From positions 1 through 56,592 of the forward strand of contig CAJNBS010000011.1 in NCBI GenBank assembly GCA_905221065.1: DNA of 56,592 nucleotides, read 5' to 3'. Source of the DNA: a bacterium. GTDB taxonomy: Bacteria; Bacillota; Bacilli; Lactobacillales; Streptococcaceae. Under the pieces are notes generated by a model. The model saw only the letters and a list, made by a program, of their open reading frames with translations, was not told the origin of the DNA and ran no database searches. The translations under genes were made by a program, and so were the position numbers. Below, one piece after another: positions 9,068 to 19,650 of this stretch; position 1 is the stretch's first letter, and each line of letters opens with the position of its first letter.

Positions 9068-10510
9068 ATGCCAATTCAAAATAAAACTATGTTGATTACT
9101 TACTCAGATAGTCTTGGAAATAACCTTAAAGACTTGTATGAGAATTTGGAAGAGCATTTTGGGGATGCTATTGGGGGAGTTCACCTTCTACCATTTTTCC
9201 CGTCAACAGGTGATCGTGGATTTGCACCGGTTGACTATGACGAAGTAGATTCAGCGTTTGGTGATTGGGAGGATGTTAAGCGTTTAGGTGAGAAATATTA
9301 TCTTATGTTTGACTTTATGATTAATCATATTTCTCGTCAATCTAAATATTATAAGGACTATCAAGAAAAACATGAAGCCAGTGAATTTAAAGATCTCTTT
9401 TTAAACTGGGATAAGTTTTGGCCAGAAAACCGTCCGACACAAGCTGATGTAGATTTAATTTACAAGCGTAAGGATCGTGCACCAAAGCAAGAGATTGTTT
9501 TTGCAGATGGTTCAGTAGAACGTTTGTGGAATACCTTTGGTGAGGAGCAGATTGATCTTGATGTGACCAAAGAAGTAACGATGGGATTCATCCGTAAGAC
9601 TATTCAGCACCTGGCAAGTAATGGTTGTGATTTGATTCGTCTAGATGCCTTTGCTTATGCAGTGAAGAAATTGGATACTAATGATTTCTTTGTGGAACCG
9701 GATATTTGGGCTTTGCTGGATAAAGTCCGAGATATCGCTGCTGAGTATGGGACAGAGCTCTTACCTGAGATTCATGAACATTATTCTATTCAGTTTAAAA
9801 TAGCGGATCATGATTACTTTGTTTATGATTTTGCTCTTCCAATGGTGACTCTTTATACTCTTTACAGTTCCAGAACAGAGCGTTTGGCTAAATGGTTAAA
9901 GATGAGCCCGATGAAGCAATTTACGACTCTAGACACCCATGATGGGATTGGAGTGGTGGATGTCAAGGATATCCTGACTGATGAGGAAATTGACTATGCT
10001 TCAAATGAGCTCTATAAGGTTGGAGCTAATGTCAAACGTAAGTACTCCAGTGCAGAGTATAACAATCTAGATATCTACCAAATCAATTCAACCTACTATT
10101 CTGCGCTTGGAGATGATGATGTCAAGTATTTCCTTGCCCGTCTGATTCAAGCTTTTGCCCCAGGTATTCCCCAGGTCTACTATGTGGGTCTACTAGCAGG
10201 AAAGAATGACCTGGAATTATTAGAAGAAACCAAAGAAGGTCGAAATATTAATCGTCATTACTATAGCAATGAGGAAATAGCAGAAGAAGTCCAACGTCCT
10301 GTAGTGAAGGCCCTTCTCAATCTATTTTCGTTCCGTAATCGATCAGCAGCATTTGATTTAGAAGGAACTATTGACGTTGAAACACCAACAGCCCACAGTA
10401 TTGTAATCAAACGTCAAAATAAAGATAAGTCCGTAACAGCCGTAGCAGAAATTGATTTGCAAAATCACACTTATCGAGTAATTGAGAATGGAATTGAAGT
10501 AACATTTTGA
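9068..10510 (+). CDS. gtfA: Sucrose phosphorylase (GH13_18)
   Basis: 480 aa, cytoplasmic. It converts sucrose plus phosphate to alpha-glucose-1-phosphate and fructose, using the sucrose left after Aga removes galactose from raffinose. The GH13 catalytic residues are in place: nucleophile D193 in RLDAFAY, acid/base E234 in LLPEIHEHY, and D292 in TLDTHDG. Length is that of the family. AAAAAAGGAG lies before the ATG. It is the last gene of the raf operon, separated from rafG by a hairpin-containing gap that may lower its expression relative to the transporter. Confidence 0.95.
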   Translation: MPIQNKTMLITYSDSLGNNLKDLYENLEEHFGDAIGGVHLLPFFPSTGDRGFAPVDYDEVDSAFGDWEDVKRLGEKYYLMFDFMINHISRQSKYYKDYQEKHEASEFKDLFLNWDKFWPENRPTQADVDLIYKRKDRAPKQEIVFADGSVERLWNTFGEEQIDLDVTKEVTMGFIRKTIQHLASNGCDLIRLDAFAYAVKKLDTNDFFVEPDIWALLDKVRDIAAEYGTELLPEIHEHYSIQFKIADHDYFVYDFALPMVTLYTLYSSRTERLAKWLKMSPMKQFTTLDTHDGIGVVDVKDILTDEEIDYASNELYKVGANVKRKYSSAEYNNLDIYQINSTYYSALGDDDVKYFLARLIQAFAPGIPQVYYVGLLAGKNDLELLEETKEGRNINRHYYSNEEIAEEVQRPVVKALLNLFSFRNRSAAFDLEGTIDVETPTAHSIVIKRQNKDKSVTAVAEIDLQNHTYRVIENGIEVTF

Positions 10511-10554
10511 AGCCTTGATATAGTTGATAAAATAGGGTTTTGGTAAGCTAGTAC

Positions 10555-10714
10555 AAGTGGAAGTTAGTCTGATAAAAATCGTAAAAACCAGTGGAAATCC
10601 GTGTCAGGGTAAGTTCCAGTAGATCTCATTTCTAACTCAAATGTCTCACACTTAATTCCACCATAAAAATCCGTTTTAGACTAATTTCCACTTCGATTAG
10701 GCAAGTGGAAGTTA
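10555..10714. repeat. Cluster of short GTGGAA repeats, partly inverted
   Basis: Most of the 337-bp gap between gtfA and tacL is taken up by five copies of GTGGAA or its complement (10557, 10591, 10656, 10686, 10705). AAGTGGAAGTTAGTCT at 10555-10570 is repeated inverted at 10678-10693 with one mismatch, and CAAGTGGAAGTTA recurs in direct orientation at 10702-10714. There is no convincing ORF. I do not recognise it as BOX, RUP or SPRITE. Confidence 0.6.
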
Positions 10715-10747
10715 CTTTGAGAAGTTAGTTGCTCGATTTTTTACCTA

Positions 10748-10793
10748 GGGAAGCGTTTCCTTTGTTTTCAAATTGCTAAAAAAGTGGTACAAT
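10748..10793 (+). promoter_or_regulatory. Promoter of tacL with an overlapping palindromic box
   Basis: -35 TTTTCA (10765-10770), 17-bp spacer, -10 TACAAT (10788-10793). Just upstream, GGAAGCGTTTCC is a LacI/CcpA-like half-palindrome, but it matches the cre consensus at only about 10 of 14 positions. Confidence 0.55.
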
Positions 10794-10847
10794 ATAGGAT
10801 AGCTTACTATTATCTGAATCAACTGATTTGGAGAGAAAGGATTCGTT

Positions 10848-12041
10848 TTGAAATCAATAGGCTTTATTGAAAAGCTGAAAGGGTTGTCTAGTAAAGAGCT
10901 GATTTTATTGGGAATTATCCTGAGTATCTTTTTACCCTTTTATCTTTTTGTAGTTGTATTCTGTTTATATATTATCAGTTTGATTTTTACAGGAGACATG
11001 AAAAGTATTCTTCAGAAAATGGGGGAGCATCCGATGCTGCTTCTTTTTCTTGGCTATAGTACTGTTATATCCGTTTTTGCACAAAATTGGATGGGAGTTG
11101 TGGCTTCAGTAGGAATTTTTCTATTTACTGTTTTCTTTTTGCACTATCAGTCGATTTTATCACATAAATTCTTTCGCTTGATTTTGCAGCTCGTCTTGTT
11201 TGGTAGCGTCTTGTCAGCTGCTTTTGCGAGTTTAGAACATTTCCAAATTGTGAAGAAATTCAACTATGCTTTTCTTTCACCCAATATGCAGGTGTGGCAT
11301 CAGAATCGTGCAGAAGTGACCTTCTTTAATCCTAATTATTATGGAATTATTTGTTGTTTCTGTATCATGATTGCCTTCTATCTGTTTACAACGACCAAGT
11401 TGAATTGGTTGAAAGTATTCTGTGTGATTGCAGGCTTTGTGAATCTCTTTGGTTTGAACTTTACTCAAAATCGAACTGCCTTTCCTGCTATTATCGCTGG
11501 AGCCATCATTTATCTCTTTACGACCATTAAAAACTGGAAGGCCTTTTGGCTTAGTATTGGGGTCTTCGCGATCGGTTTGAGTTTCCTCTTTTCCAGTGAT
11601 TTAGGAGTTCGGATGGGGACTTTAGATTCTTCTATGGAAGAACGCATTTCTATCTGGGATGCTGGGATGGCCTTGTTTAAGCAAAATCCTTTTTGGGGTG
11701 AAGGGCCATTGACCTATATGCACTCTTATCCTCGGATAAATGCTCCTTATCATGAACATGCTCACAGTCTGTATATTGATACGATTCTGAGTTATGGAAT
11801 TGTGGGAACTATTTTATTAGTTTTGTCTTCTGTTGCTCCTGTTCGCTTGATGATGGATATGAGTCAGGAGTCGGGGAAACGTCCGATTATCGGTCTTTAT
11901 CTATCTTTCCTTACAGTGGTTGCTGTGCACGGAATCTTTGACTTGGCTCTCTTCTGGATTCAGTCAGGTTTTATTTTCTTGCTAGTTATGTGCAGTATTC
12001 CGTTGGAACATCGAACTTTGGTATCTGACATGACGGATTAA
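10848..12041 (+). CDS. tacL: Lipoteichoic acid ligase TacL (formerly RafX), O-antigen-ligase family
   Basis: 397 aa polytopic membrane protein of the Wzy_C/WaaL type with roughly ten to eleven membrane spans. The large outside loop holds TQNRTAF (206-212), ERISIWDAG (265-273), PFWGEGPLTY (281-290) and a histidine cluster H302/H304/H306, the family signature. The pneumococcal homologue beside the raf operon was first called RafX and later shown to transfer teichoic acid chains to the glycolipid anchor to make LTA. The start appears to be TTG at 10848, after GAGAGAAAGG; no ATG is well placed. It has its own promoter and terminator, so it is not part of the raf operon despite the old name. Confidence 0.85.
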   Translation: MKSIGFIEKLKGLSSKELILLGIILSIFLPFYLFVVVFCLYIISLIFTGDMKSILQKMGEHPMLLLFLGYSTVISVFAQNWMGVVASVGIFLFTVFFLHYQSILSHKFFRLILQLVLFGSVLSAAFASLEHFQIVKKFNYAFLSPNMQVWHQNRAEVTFFNPNYYGIICCFCIMIAFYLFTTTKLNWLKVFCVIAGFVNLFGLNFTQNRTAFPAIIAGAIIYLFTTIKNWKAFWLSIGVFAIGLSFLFSSDLGVRMGTLDSSMEERISIWDAGMALFKQNPFWGEGPLTYMHSYPRINAPYHEHAHSLYIDTILSYGIVGTILLVLSSVAPVRLMMDMSQESGKRPIIGLYLSFLTVVAVHGIFDLALFWIQSGFIFLLVMCSIPLEHRTLVSDMTD

Positions 12042-12053
12042 GTATATAAGAGT

Positions 12054-12086
12054 AAAATCTTCTACCTTGGGTAGGAGATTTTTTTA
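12054..12086 (+). terminator. Terminator after tacL
   Basis: AATCTTCTACC and GGTAGGAGATT pair around a TTG loop and run into a T-tract. Confidence 0.85.
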
Positions 12087-12116
12087 TTGGGGAAGATTAT
12101 TTCTAAATCGAAATAG

Positions 12117-12170
12117 TTGACAGTTAGAACGATGAGTGTTACAATTGTTTTATTCTTTTCGATATCGAAA
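12117..12170 (+). promoter_or_regulatory. Promoter and MarR operator for 12186-15653
   Basis: Consensus promoter TTGACA (12117-12122), 17 bp, TACAAT (12140-12145). The perfect 14-bp palindrome TTTCGATATCGAAA (12157-12170) covers the expected transcript start, and a half-copy ATCGAAAT lies just before the -35. The placement fits autorepression by the MarR protein that starts 15 bp later. Confidence 0.75.
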
Positions 12171-12185
12171 TAAATTGGAGGTGTT

Positions 12186-12629
12186 ATGAAAGATAGTCAT
12201 TTGCTAGCCCATCATATTCGTTTGTTGAATGGGCGGATTTTTCAAAAGTTACTGAGCCAAGACCCTGAAGCTCTTTATCGGAGTGAGCAGGGAAAGATTT
12301 TAGCGGTTTTATGGAATAGTGAAACAGGTTGCGCAACTGCGACAGATATTGCGCTTGCGACTGGGCTTGCTAATAATACGCTGACGACTATGATAAAAAA
12401 GCTTGAGGAACAAAATCTTGTAACTGTTAGTCCATGTGGAGAAGACAAGCGTAAGAAGTATTTAGTTTTAACAGATTTGGGGCATTCTCAGAAAGAAGTG
12501 GGACATCGTGTCAGTCAGAAATTGGATACGATTTTTTACAAAGGATTTTCAGAGGAAGAAATTCGGCAGTTTGAAGCCTTTCAAGAAAGAATTTTAACTA
12601 ATCTGAAAGAGAAGGAAAATGAGGTTTAA
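12186..12629 (+). CDS. MarR-family transcriptional regulator
   Basis: 147 aa winged-helix protein. The recognition helix region (GLANNTLTTMIKKLEEQNLV) and the wing (PCGEDKRKKYLVLTDLG) are clear. A dimerisation helix closes the C-terminus. It is the first gene of a four-gene run with a SnoaL-like protein and an OpuC-type transporter, downstream of a palindromic operator. The ligand is unknown. The acidic C-terminus ends 3 bp before the next start codon. Confidence 0.88.
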   Translation: MKDSHLLAHHIRLLNGRIFQKLLSQDPEALYRSEQGKILAVLWNSETGCATATDIALATGLANNTLTTMIKKLEEQNLVTVSPCGEDKRKKYLVLTDLGHSQKEVGHRVSQKLDTIFYKGFSEEEIRQFEAFQERILTNLKEKENEV

Positions 12630-12632
12630 ATC

Positions 12633-13397
12633 ATGTCACAACAAGTGAAAAATGCTCACAACCTATACATTCATGCCATTCAAGATGGACGAGTTGCTGA
12701 GGCTCAAGCCCAGTCTGTAGGGGATACTTATATCCAACATTCGACAGGAGTGCCTGACGGAAAAGAAGGATTTGCAGTCTTCTTTGCAGATTTCTTCGAG
12801 CGCCATCCAGAGCGTCAGATGAAGATTGTCCGCACTATTGAGGATGGCAATCTGGTCTTTGTTCATGTTCATCAATATCTGAATGGTGGGGAAGCTCAAT
12901 GGGTGACGACAGATACTTTCCGTGCAGATGAGAATGGACGTATCGTGGAGCATTGGGATGTCATTGATTACTATCGAACACCTGAAAATGGTCAATTAGA
13001 TCAAATTTTTGGAGATTTTGAAATCAAGGATTTGGACAAAACAGCAGAAAATAAAAAGTTGGTTCGCCGTTTCTTGACAGAAATTTTCCAAAATGGGGAA
13101 CTGGAGCAGTGGAGTGATTATGTGGCAGATGATTTGATTCAGCATAATCATGAGATTGACCAAGGAAGTGCTGCTTATAAAAACTATGTGGCTGAACATA
13201 GTGTCACTTTTGATTTTGTTTTCCAGCTTTTGGGACAAGGAAATTATGTGGTTAGCTATGGTCAGACTCAGATTGATGGTCTTGCCTATGCCCAGTACGA
13301 TATCTTCCAACTAGAAAACGGTAAAATTGTGGAGCATTGGGATAATAAGGAAGTTATGCCAAAGGTTGAAGATTTGACCAACCGAGGAAAGTTTTAA
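12633..13397 (+). CDS. Tandem SnoaL/NTF2-like domain protein, function unknown
   Basis: 254 aa made of two similar halves, each with the SnoaL-like pattern. The first ends in ENGRIVEHWDVID (about 106-118) and the second in ENGKIVEHWDNKE, so the gene looks like an internal duplication of a cone-shaped alpha+beta domain. No signal peptide or membrane segment is visible. It sits between the MarR gene (3 bp) and the transporter ATPase (14 bp) and is probably co-transcribed. SnoaL-like proteins include isomerases, hydrolases and non-catalytic binders, so no reaction is assigned. Confidence 0.8.
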   Translation: MSQQVKNAHNLYIHAIQDGRVAEAQAQSVGDTYIQHSTGVPDGKEGFAVFFADFFERHPERQMKIVRTIEDGNLVFVHVHQYLNGGEAQWVTTDTFRADENGRIVEHWDVIDYYRTPENGQLDQIFGDFEIKDLDKTAENKKLVRRFLTEIFQNGELEQWSDYVADDLIQHNHEIDQGSAAYKNYVAEHSVTFDFVFQLLGQGNYVVSYGQTQIDGLAYAQYDIFQLENGKIVEHWDNKEVMPKVEDLTNRGKF

Positions 13398-13411
13398 ATT
13401 GAGGACAAAGA

Positions 13412-15653
<2,242 letters not shown>

Positions 15654-15700
15654 TTTGAAAATGTCAAACTCAACTTGCTTAAACGACTATAGAAAAGAAT

Positions 15701-15727
15701 GCTCAGACAATGTCGTCTGGGCTTTTT
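15701..15727 (+). terminator. Terminator after the ProU-type operon
   Basis: GCTCAGAC and GTCTGGGC pair around AATGTC and are followed by TTTTTT. Confidence 0.9.
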
Positions 15728-15811
15728 TGATATTAGAGTTACTGAATGTCTTTCAAAATGGAAAATAAGAGGAAATTTTTAGGATTTTCTAAAATTTTAC
15801 TGTAAATACAC

Positions 15812-15839
15812 TTGACTATTCACAAAATAGGTGTATAAT
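15812..15839 (+). promoter_or_regulatory. Promoter of the riboswitch leader and ECF cassette
   Basis: TTGACT (15812-15817), 16-bp spacer, consensus TATAAT (15834-15839). It lies about 150 bp before the first ECF gene, leaving room for a structured leader. Confidence 0.8.
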
Positions 15840-15845
15840 GTGTTG

Positions 15846-15970
15846 TGAACTACTTAACAAATAAAGATTTCCAGCTCATGTCGACTAAGGATGGAAATCT
15901 TGTGTATAGACAGTTCAGTAGATATATAATAGAGCGTTGCGTCCGAAAGTCTATCTAGACACGGCTCTTT
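15846..15970 (+). promoter_or_regulatory. Candidate NAD+-II (pnuC-motif) riboswitch
   Basis: The leader contains a perfect 10-bp hairpin (AAGATTTCCA 15864-15873 with TGGAAATCTT 15892-15901), enclosed by TGAACT/AGTTCA (15846-15851, 15912-15917). Then comes an H-type pseudoknot: TAGATA (15919-15924) pairs with TATCTA (15952-15957), while AGAGC (15931-15935), lying between them, pairs with GCTCT (15964-15968). The segment GTTGCGTCCGAAAGT in the knot looks like the conserved core I remember for the streptococcal pnuC motif that binds NAD+. The truncated pnuC downstream supports this. It lies just before the AAAGGAGAAG ribosome site at about 15978. The identity needs a covariance-model search. Confidence 0.6.
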
Positions 15971-15990
15971 AAAAACAAAAGGAGAAGATT

Positions 15991-16593
15991 ATGAAAACAG
16001 AACCGATTCATCGTACCAGTATGTGGAAATTTAAGTTAAGTGCTGCCACCATGACTTTGATTCCCGCTGCCGTGGGGATTAACTATGTTGCTAAAGCCTT
16101 GGCGGAGGGGTTAAAGTTGCCCGTTTGGCTGGGGTCTTTGGGAACCTTTCTTACCAGCATGTTGGCTGGGCCGGTTGCTGGTGCCATTAGTGGTTTCATC
16201 AACAACGTGATCTATGGGCTGACCTTATCGCCAATTTCAACCGTGTATGCGATTACCAGCATCGGAATTGGGATTGCTGTCGGAGTTTTGCATGCCAATG
16301 GGTGGTTCTCGTCAGCGCGACGAGTATTTGTTTCTGCTATTATTATTGCCATCGTTTCAGCTGTCATTTCAACGCCACTCAATGTCATCTTTTGGGGTGG
16401 TCAGACCGGTATCGCTTGGGGTGACTCATTGTTTGCGGTAATGGTCGCCAATCATGCACCAGTGTGGCTGGCCTCATTTACCGATGAGTTTGTCTTGGAT
16501 ATTTTGGATAAAGTCTGCGTGGCCTACCTGGCATTCTTCATCTATCGTCAGCTGCCGAAGCGGATGGTGCACTTCTTTAGCGATGATAAATGA
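15991..16593 (+). CDS. ECF transporter S-component, substrate not assigned
   Basis: 200 aa, very hydrophobic, with about five to six membrane spans. It contains the glycine-rich stretch LAGPVAGAISGFINNVIYG typical of S-components that capture vitamins. It is the first gene of a complete dedicated (group I style) cassette S-T-A-A'. It follows a candidate NAD+ riboswitch and occupies the place of pnuC, so I infer a nicotinamide-type NAD precursor; the sequence itself does not show the ligand. GC content and codon choice (GCC, CCG, GGC) differ from neighbouring streptococcal genes and suggest a lactobacillus-like donor. Its TGA overlaps the ATG of the T-component. Confidence 0.78.
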   Translation: MKTEPIHRTSMWKFKLSAATMTLIPAAVGINYVAKALAEGLKLPVWLGSLGTFLTSMLAGPVAGAISGFINNVIYGLTLSPISTVYAITSIGIGIAVGVLHANGWFSSARRVFVSAIIIAIVSAVISTPLNVIFWGGQTGIAWGDSLFAVMVANHAPVWLASFTDEFVLDILDKVCVAYLAFFIYRQLPKRMVHFFSDDK

Positions 16594-17384
16594 TGACTGA
16601 TAAAACATTGATTTCTGGAGCGCCACGGGTCAAGCTCAAGTGGTACCAGGTGATCGATCCGATTACTAAGCTCTTGTTCATCTTGGACATGACGTTGTTG
16701 AGCTTTGCCAGTATGAATTTATTGCTTCAGGCCGGATTAATTCTTGTCGCAACACTGCTATTGTTATTTTCCAAATTGAGTTCTACCACCTTTAAGGCGC
16801 TGGGATTCAGCCTGTTTCTGATTTGCACCATGCTGATTATCCAAGGGTTATTTTACAGTCGGAATCAAACTGTGCTGTTTTCTGTGCTTGGGGTGTCGTT
16901 CTACAAAGAAGGTCTGATTTACGCCACCACTCTGGGTTGTCGAGTATTGGTGATTATTTTGACCAGTGGCTTTTTTATGGTGACCACGAGTATTTCAGAA
17001 AACGCGGCCTATTTGGAACTGTCCGGATTGTCTTATAAAACCGTCTACGTTCTGATGTCGGTGTGTTATATTTTGCCGGAAATGATGCGCAATATGCGGA
17101 AAATCCAGCAGGCACAAAAAGTTCGCGGAACCAATCCGCAAAAAACGTTGATTCAGAAATTAAAGTCAGTCCTGCCGGTTCTAATTCCATTGGTGATTAA
17201 GACCTTGGATCAATCGATGACGCGGTCGATTTCTCTCCAACTGAGAGGTTTTGATAATCTCAACCGGACTGTCAGAACCTCCCAGCGCGTATATCGCCTG
17301 TCGCGGACGCTGCACATTGGTCTGACTGGATTGGCAATTTTATTGATTGGGTGGAAGATATGGACGAAGATAAACGGATTGTAA
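16590..17384 (+). CDS. ECF transporter T-component (EcfT-type)
   Basis: 264 aa membrane protein with four to five N-terminal spans and a cytoplasmic coupling domain. The two Arg-Gly coupling motifs that contact the ATPases are visible as KVRGTN and LQLRGF, about 45 residues apart in the C-terminal third. A final membrane span follows. It overlaps the S-component stop (ATGA) and runs 25 bp into the next ATPase gene. Base composition is GC-rich, like the rest of the cassette. Confidence 0.85.
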   Translation: MMTDKTLISGAPRVKLKWYQVIDPITKLLFILDMTLLSFASMNLLLQAGLILVATLLLLFSKLSSTTFKALGFSLFLICTMLIIQGLFYSRNQTVLFSVLGVSFYKEGLIYATTLGCRVLVIILTSGFFMVTTSISENAAYLELSGLSYKTVYVLMSVCYILPEMMRNMRKIQQAQKVRGTNPQKTLIQKLKSVLPVLIPLVIKTLDQSMTRSISLQLRGFDNLNRTVRTSQRVYRLSRTLHIGLTGLAILLIGWKIWTKINGL

Positions 17385-18196
17385 TTGAAAATTTGACCAC
17401 CCGTTATCCGGGTACTGAGCAACCACAACTGCGTCAGATTAACGCGGAGGTTCATACCGGCCAGGTGGTTGGGATTATCGGGAATAGCCACTCCGGCAAA
17501 TCGACTTTGTGCCGTGTGCTGGCAGGGGTCATTCCCAAAATTGTGTCTGCTGAGATTGAGGGCGATTGGCACATGTTTGGCCAGCGAGTGTCCGACAATT
17601 GGCCCGTTTATAACGCCATGAATGGAGTTGTACTGCAAAATCCAGCTGGCCAACTAAGCGGGTTGGCAGACACGGTTGCCGATGAAATCGCCTTTGACTT
17701 GATTAATCAGGGAATGGCTGAAGGACTGATTCAAAAACGGGTTGAAGAAGTTGCCACGCAAATGGGGCTGGTTGAACAGCTGAATTTGCGTCCCGAGAGC
17801 CTTTCCGGTGGTCAGATCCAGCGGTTGGCAATTGCCACGGCGATTGTGGCTAATCCGGCTGTTTTGATTATGGATGATCCGACCAGTCAAATGGATCCCC
17901 TTGGCCGCCGGCAATTTTTCCAATGGCTGGCCCAAGTCAAAGAGACGACTGTCTTCATTGTCACCAGTGAAATTGACGATTTGTGCGAAGTCGCCGACGT
18001 TGTGTGGGTGCTGCACGAGGGTCAAATGGTAGCCCAGGGCAGGCCGGGTGAGGTGTTTAATCATTTGGCAGCTGACTGGCAGATTCCAGCCCCGACAATC
18101 CAGCAACTTGCTCAAAAAATGGATTGGCACTTGGCTGATGGCCTGTATCCGGTGAATTACGCTGATCTGAAGGAGGTTCGTTATGCCCACAATTGA
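17360..18196 (+). CDS. ECF transporter ATPase A (degenerate catalytic site)
   Basis: 278 aa. Walker A is GNSHSGKST (41-49) and the signature LSGGQIQR (148-155). Walker B reads LIMDDPTSQMDP: the catalytic Glu is replaced by Asp (D173). The switch His is replaced by Ser in VTSEID (S203). So it donates a good signature motif but probably does not hydrolyse ATP itself. The start is placed at ATG 17360 after GGGTGGAA; GTG 17351 is an alternative. It overlaps EcfT by 25 bp and the partner ATPase by 14 bp. Confidence 0.85.
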   Translation: MDEDKRIVIENLTTRYPGTEQPQLRQINAEVHTGQVVGIIGNSHSGKSTLCRVLAGVIPKIVSAEIEGDWHMFGQRVSDNWPVYNAMNGVVLQNPAGQLSGLADTVADEIAFDLINQGMAEGLIQKRVEEVATQMGLVEQLNLRPESLSGGQIQRLAIATAIVANPAVLIMDDPTSQMDPLGRRQFFQWLAQVKETTVFIVTSEIDDLCEVADVVWVLHEGQMVAQGRPGEVFNHLAADWQIPAPTIQQLAQKMDWHLADGLYPVNYADLKEVRYAHN

Positions 18197-18983
18197 ACTG
18201 AGTCACCTGACGTTCACTTATCCGGAACGGTCCTTTAGCTTGGATGTTGAAGACAAACACTTCGCCGATCCGATGGTGGCGATTGTCGGCCAAAATGGTG
18301 CCGGCAAATCAACGCTCTTCAAATTGTTGACGGGTTTGCTGACACCACAAACCGGTGTGATTAAGATCGATGGAGAAAATTTTAATGATCTTAAACCAGT
18401 CGAAAAGTTACTGAAGGTTGGGATTACTTTTCAGAATCCTGACGATCAGCTTTTCAACCCGACCGTTCAACGAGAGGTGGAGTGGAGTGTCGCGCAGGTC
18501 ATGGATGACCACGACACGATTACGAGGCGGGCTTTAGCGGCTCTAAAAAGAGTTGGCTTGGATGATAAAACAGCTGAAAGTCCATATGACCTGTCATTGT
18601 CGGAACGCAAGCTGTTGAGCGTTGCCACAGTTTTGGCAGTGGATCCGGCGATTTATTTATTTGATGAGCCGATGATGTCGCTTGATTGGGAAAGTCGGCG
18701 CAAGTTGACCGCAATTTTCCATCAGTTGGCTGATTCGGGCCACCAAGTTGTGACCATCACCCATGACATGGATTGGGTCGCCGCCGAGTTTGAGTCGGTA
18801 TATGTTATGGAACACGGGAAGTTTGGCTTCGCCGGCAGTCCACGGGAATTGTTCAGCAATCACGAACTTGTCCAGCGAGTGGGATTACTACCACCGCGGA
18901 TTATGGACATAGCGGAGTCGCTGGGTGATTCACAGACATATTTATCGGTAAATGATTATTGTCAGAAAAATCGAGATGTATAG
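18183..18983 (+). CDS. ECF transporter ATPase A' (degenerate signature)
   Basis: 266 aa. Walker A is GQNGAGKST (36-44), the Q-loop is in FQNPDDQLF, and Walker B IYLFDEPMMSLD has the catalytic Glu (E162). The switch His H194 is present in TITHDMD. The signature, however, reads LSLSE (137-141) instead of LSGGQ. It is thus the mirror image of its partner: together they would make one competent and one dead ATP site. The ribosome site AAGGAGG lies before ATG 18183, inside the partner's 3' end. Confidence 0.85.
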   Translation: MPTIELSHLTFTYPERSFSLDVEDKHFADPMVAIVGQNGAGKSTLFKLLTGLLTPQTGVIKIDGENFNDLKPVEKLLKVGITFQNPDDQLFNPTVQREVEWSVAQVMDDHDTITRRALAALKRVGLDDKTAESPYDLSLSERKLLSVATVLAVDPAIYLFDEPMMSLDWESRRKLTAIFHQLADSGHQVVTITHDMDWVAAEFESVYVMEHGKFGFAGSPRELFSNHELVQRVGLLPPRIMDIAESLGDSQTYLSVNDYCQKNRDV

Positions 18984-18985
18984 AA

Positions 18986-19060
18986 AAAGTCACCTCTGCG
19001 GGTTTTCCAGGTTGAAGGATTAACTTCAGCTTCTGGCAAGAACTCACATGGGTGACTTTT
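18986..19060 (+). terminator. Long stem-loop after the ECF cassette
   Basis: AAAAGTCACC (18986-) pairs with GGTGACTTTT (ending 19060), enclosing a second imperfect hairpin (CCAGGTTGAAG with CTTCAGCTTCTGG). It starts 3 bp after the ATPase stop and ends in T-rich sequence. Confidence 0.65.
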
Positions 19061-19207
19061 GTGTTTAATAACGTTTCATGATCATCGGGTGCTTCCTCAG
19101 ATCACTCGGTTTGATTTTACTTTGTTTCATGGTCATAATCATATACCATTTCTTTTGGATTTTTTGTTTGACTAATACAAAATAGGTCTTCATAGGTTTT
19201 CGCATTT

Positions 19208-19369
19208 TTAGCGCCCATTAGGATCATCAGTATAATTTTCTGAATTAGGAGACTGTCCCATCACTATTCGAACTTCGTCTCCCAACTTACGCTGTTCCCA
19301 TTCATCCGTGAATCCTTTAAATCGCAATTCTGGAACTTTCTTTTTAACTGAATCATCTATTTTCGCCAT
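19208..19369 (-). pseudogene. N-terminal remnant of a type I restriction specificity subunit (HsdS)
   Basis: 53 codons on the minus strand begin M-A-K-I-D-D-S-V-K-K-K and continue with VPELRFKGFTDEWEQRKLG, the classic start of Gram-positive HsdS, then VRIVMGQSPNSENYTDDP. The frame stops after N-G-R, so almost the whole target-recognition region is lost. The ATG overlaps the end of the RepX-like gene, as in lactococcal and lactobacillus theta plasmids, where hsdS follows repB-repX. Sequence to the left (19080-19207) has short broken frames on the same strand that I do not recognise. Confidence 0.8.
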
Positions 19370-19647
19370 AGTCCCCACCATTTTATTGGTTTTTCTTGTT
19401 CTTCTATCCTTTTTTGATCTTTGATTTGTTCCTGTAAATTTTCCAACTTCTCTTTAAGAGCGTTCACTTCATTTTTATATTGATTGTCTAAGTGTTTGAA
19501 TTCTGTTTCCTGTGAGGGCATTTTGAGGGCTTTTAAGTTATCATTTTCCGCCTTGTATTCTTCTAGCAACTTTTTATCTTGCAAGGCTAATCGTTGTTAC
19601 TGGTCTAACAAATTAGTTAGTTTTTCTATTTGTTGGTCTTTGGATTC
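19357..19647 (-). pseudogene. Remnant of plasmid replication-associated protein (RepX/DUF536)
   Basis: On the minus strand a continuous coiled-coil frame runs from about 19647 to the stop at 19357. It reads E-S-K-D-Q-Q-I-E-K-L-T-N-L-L-D-Q, then TAA at 19599-19597, then QRLALQDKKLLEEYKAEND and onwards, ending in KPIKWWGLWRK. The tail Trp-Trp-x-Trp-basic and the QQRLALQDKKLLEE block are typical of DUF536 proteins encoded beside repB on lactic acid bacterial plasmids. A CAA-to-TAA change has broken it, and the N-terminal HTH half is missing where pnuC begins. Confidence 0.78.
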
Positions 19648-19650
19648 ATT

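Noticed and set aside
10748..10762. cre site upstream of tacL
   Set aside because: Only about 10 of 14 positions match; kept as a note in the promoter entry rather than called as CcpA binding.
17654..18190. Long minus-strand frames (178 and 147 codons) opposite the ECF genes
   Set aside because: They are shadows created by GC-richer codons of the ECF ATPase genes; no ribosome site or recognised domain.
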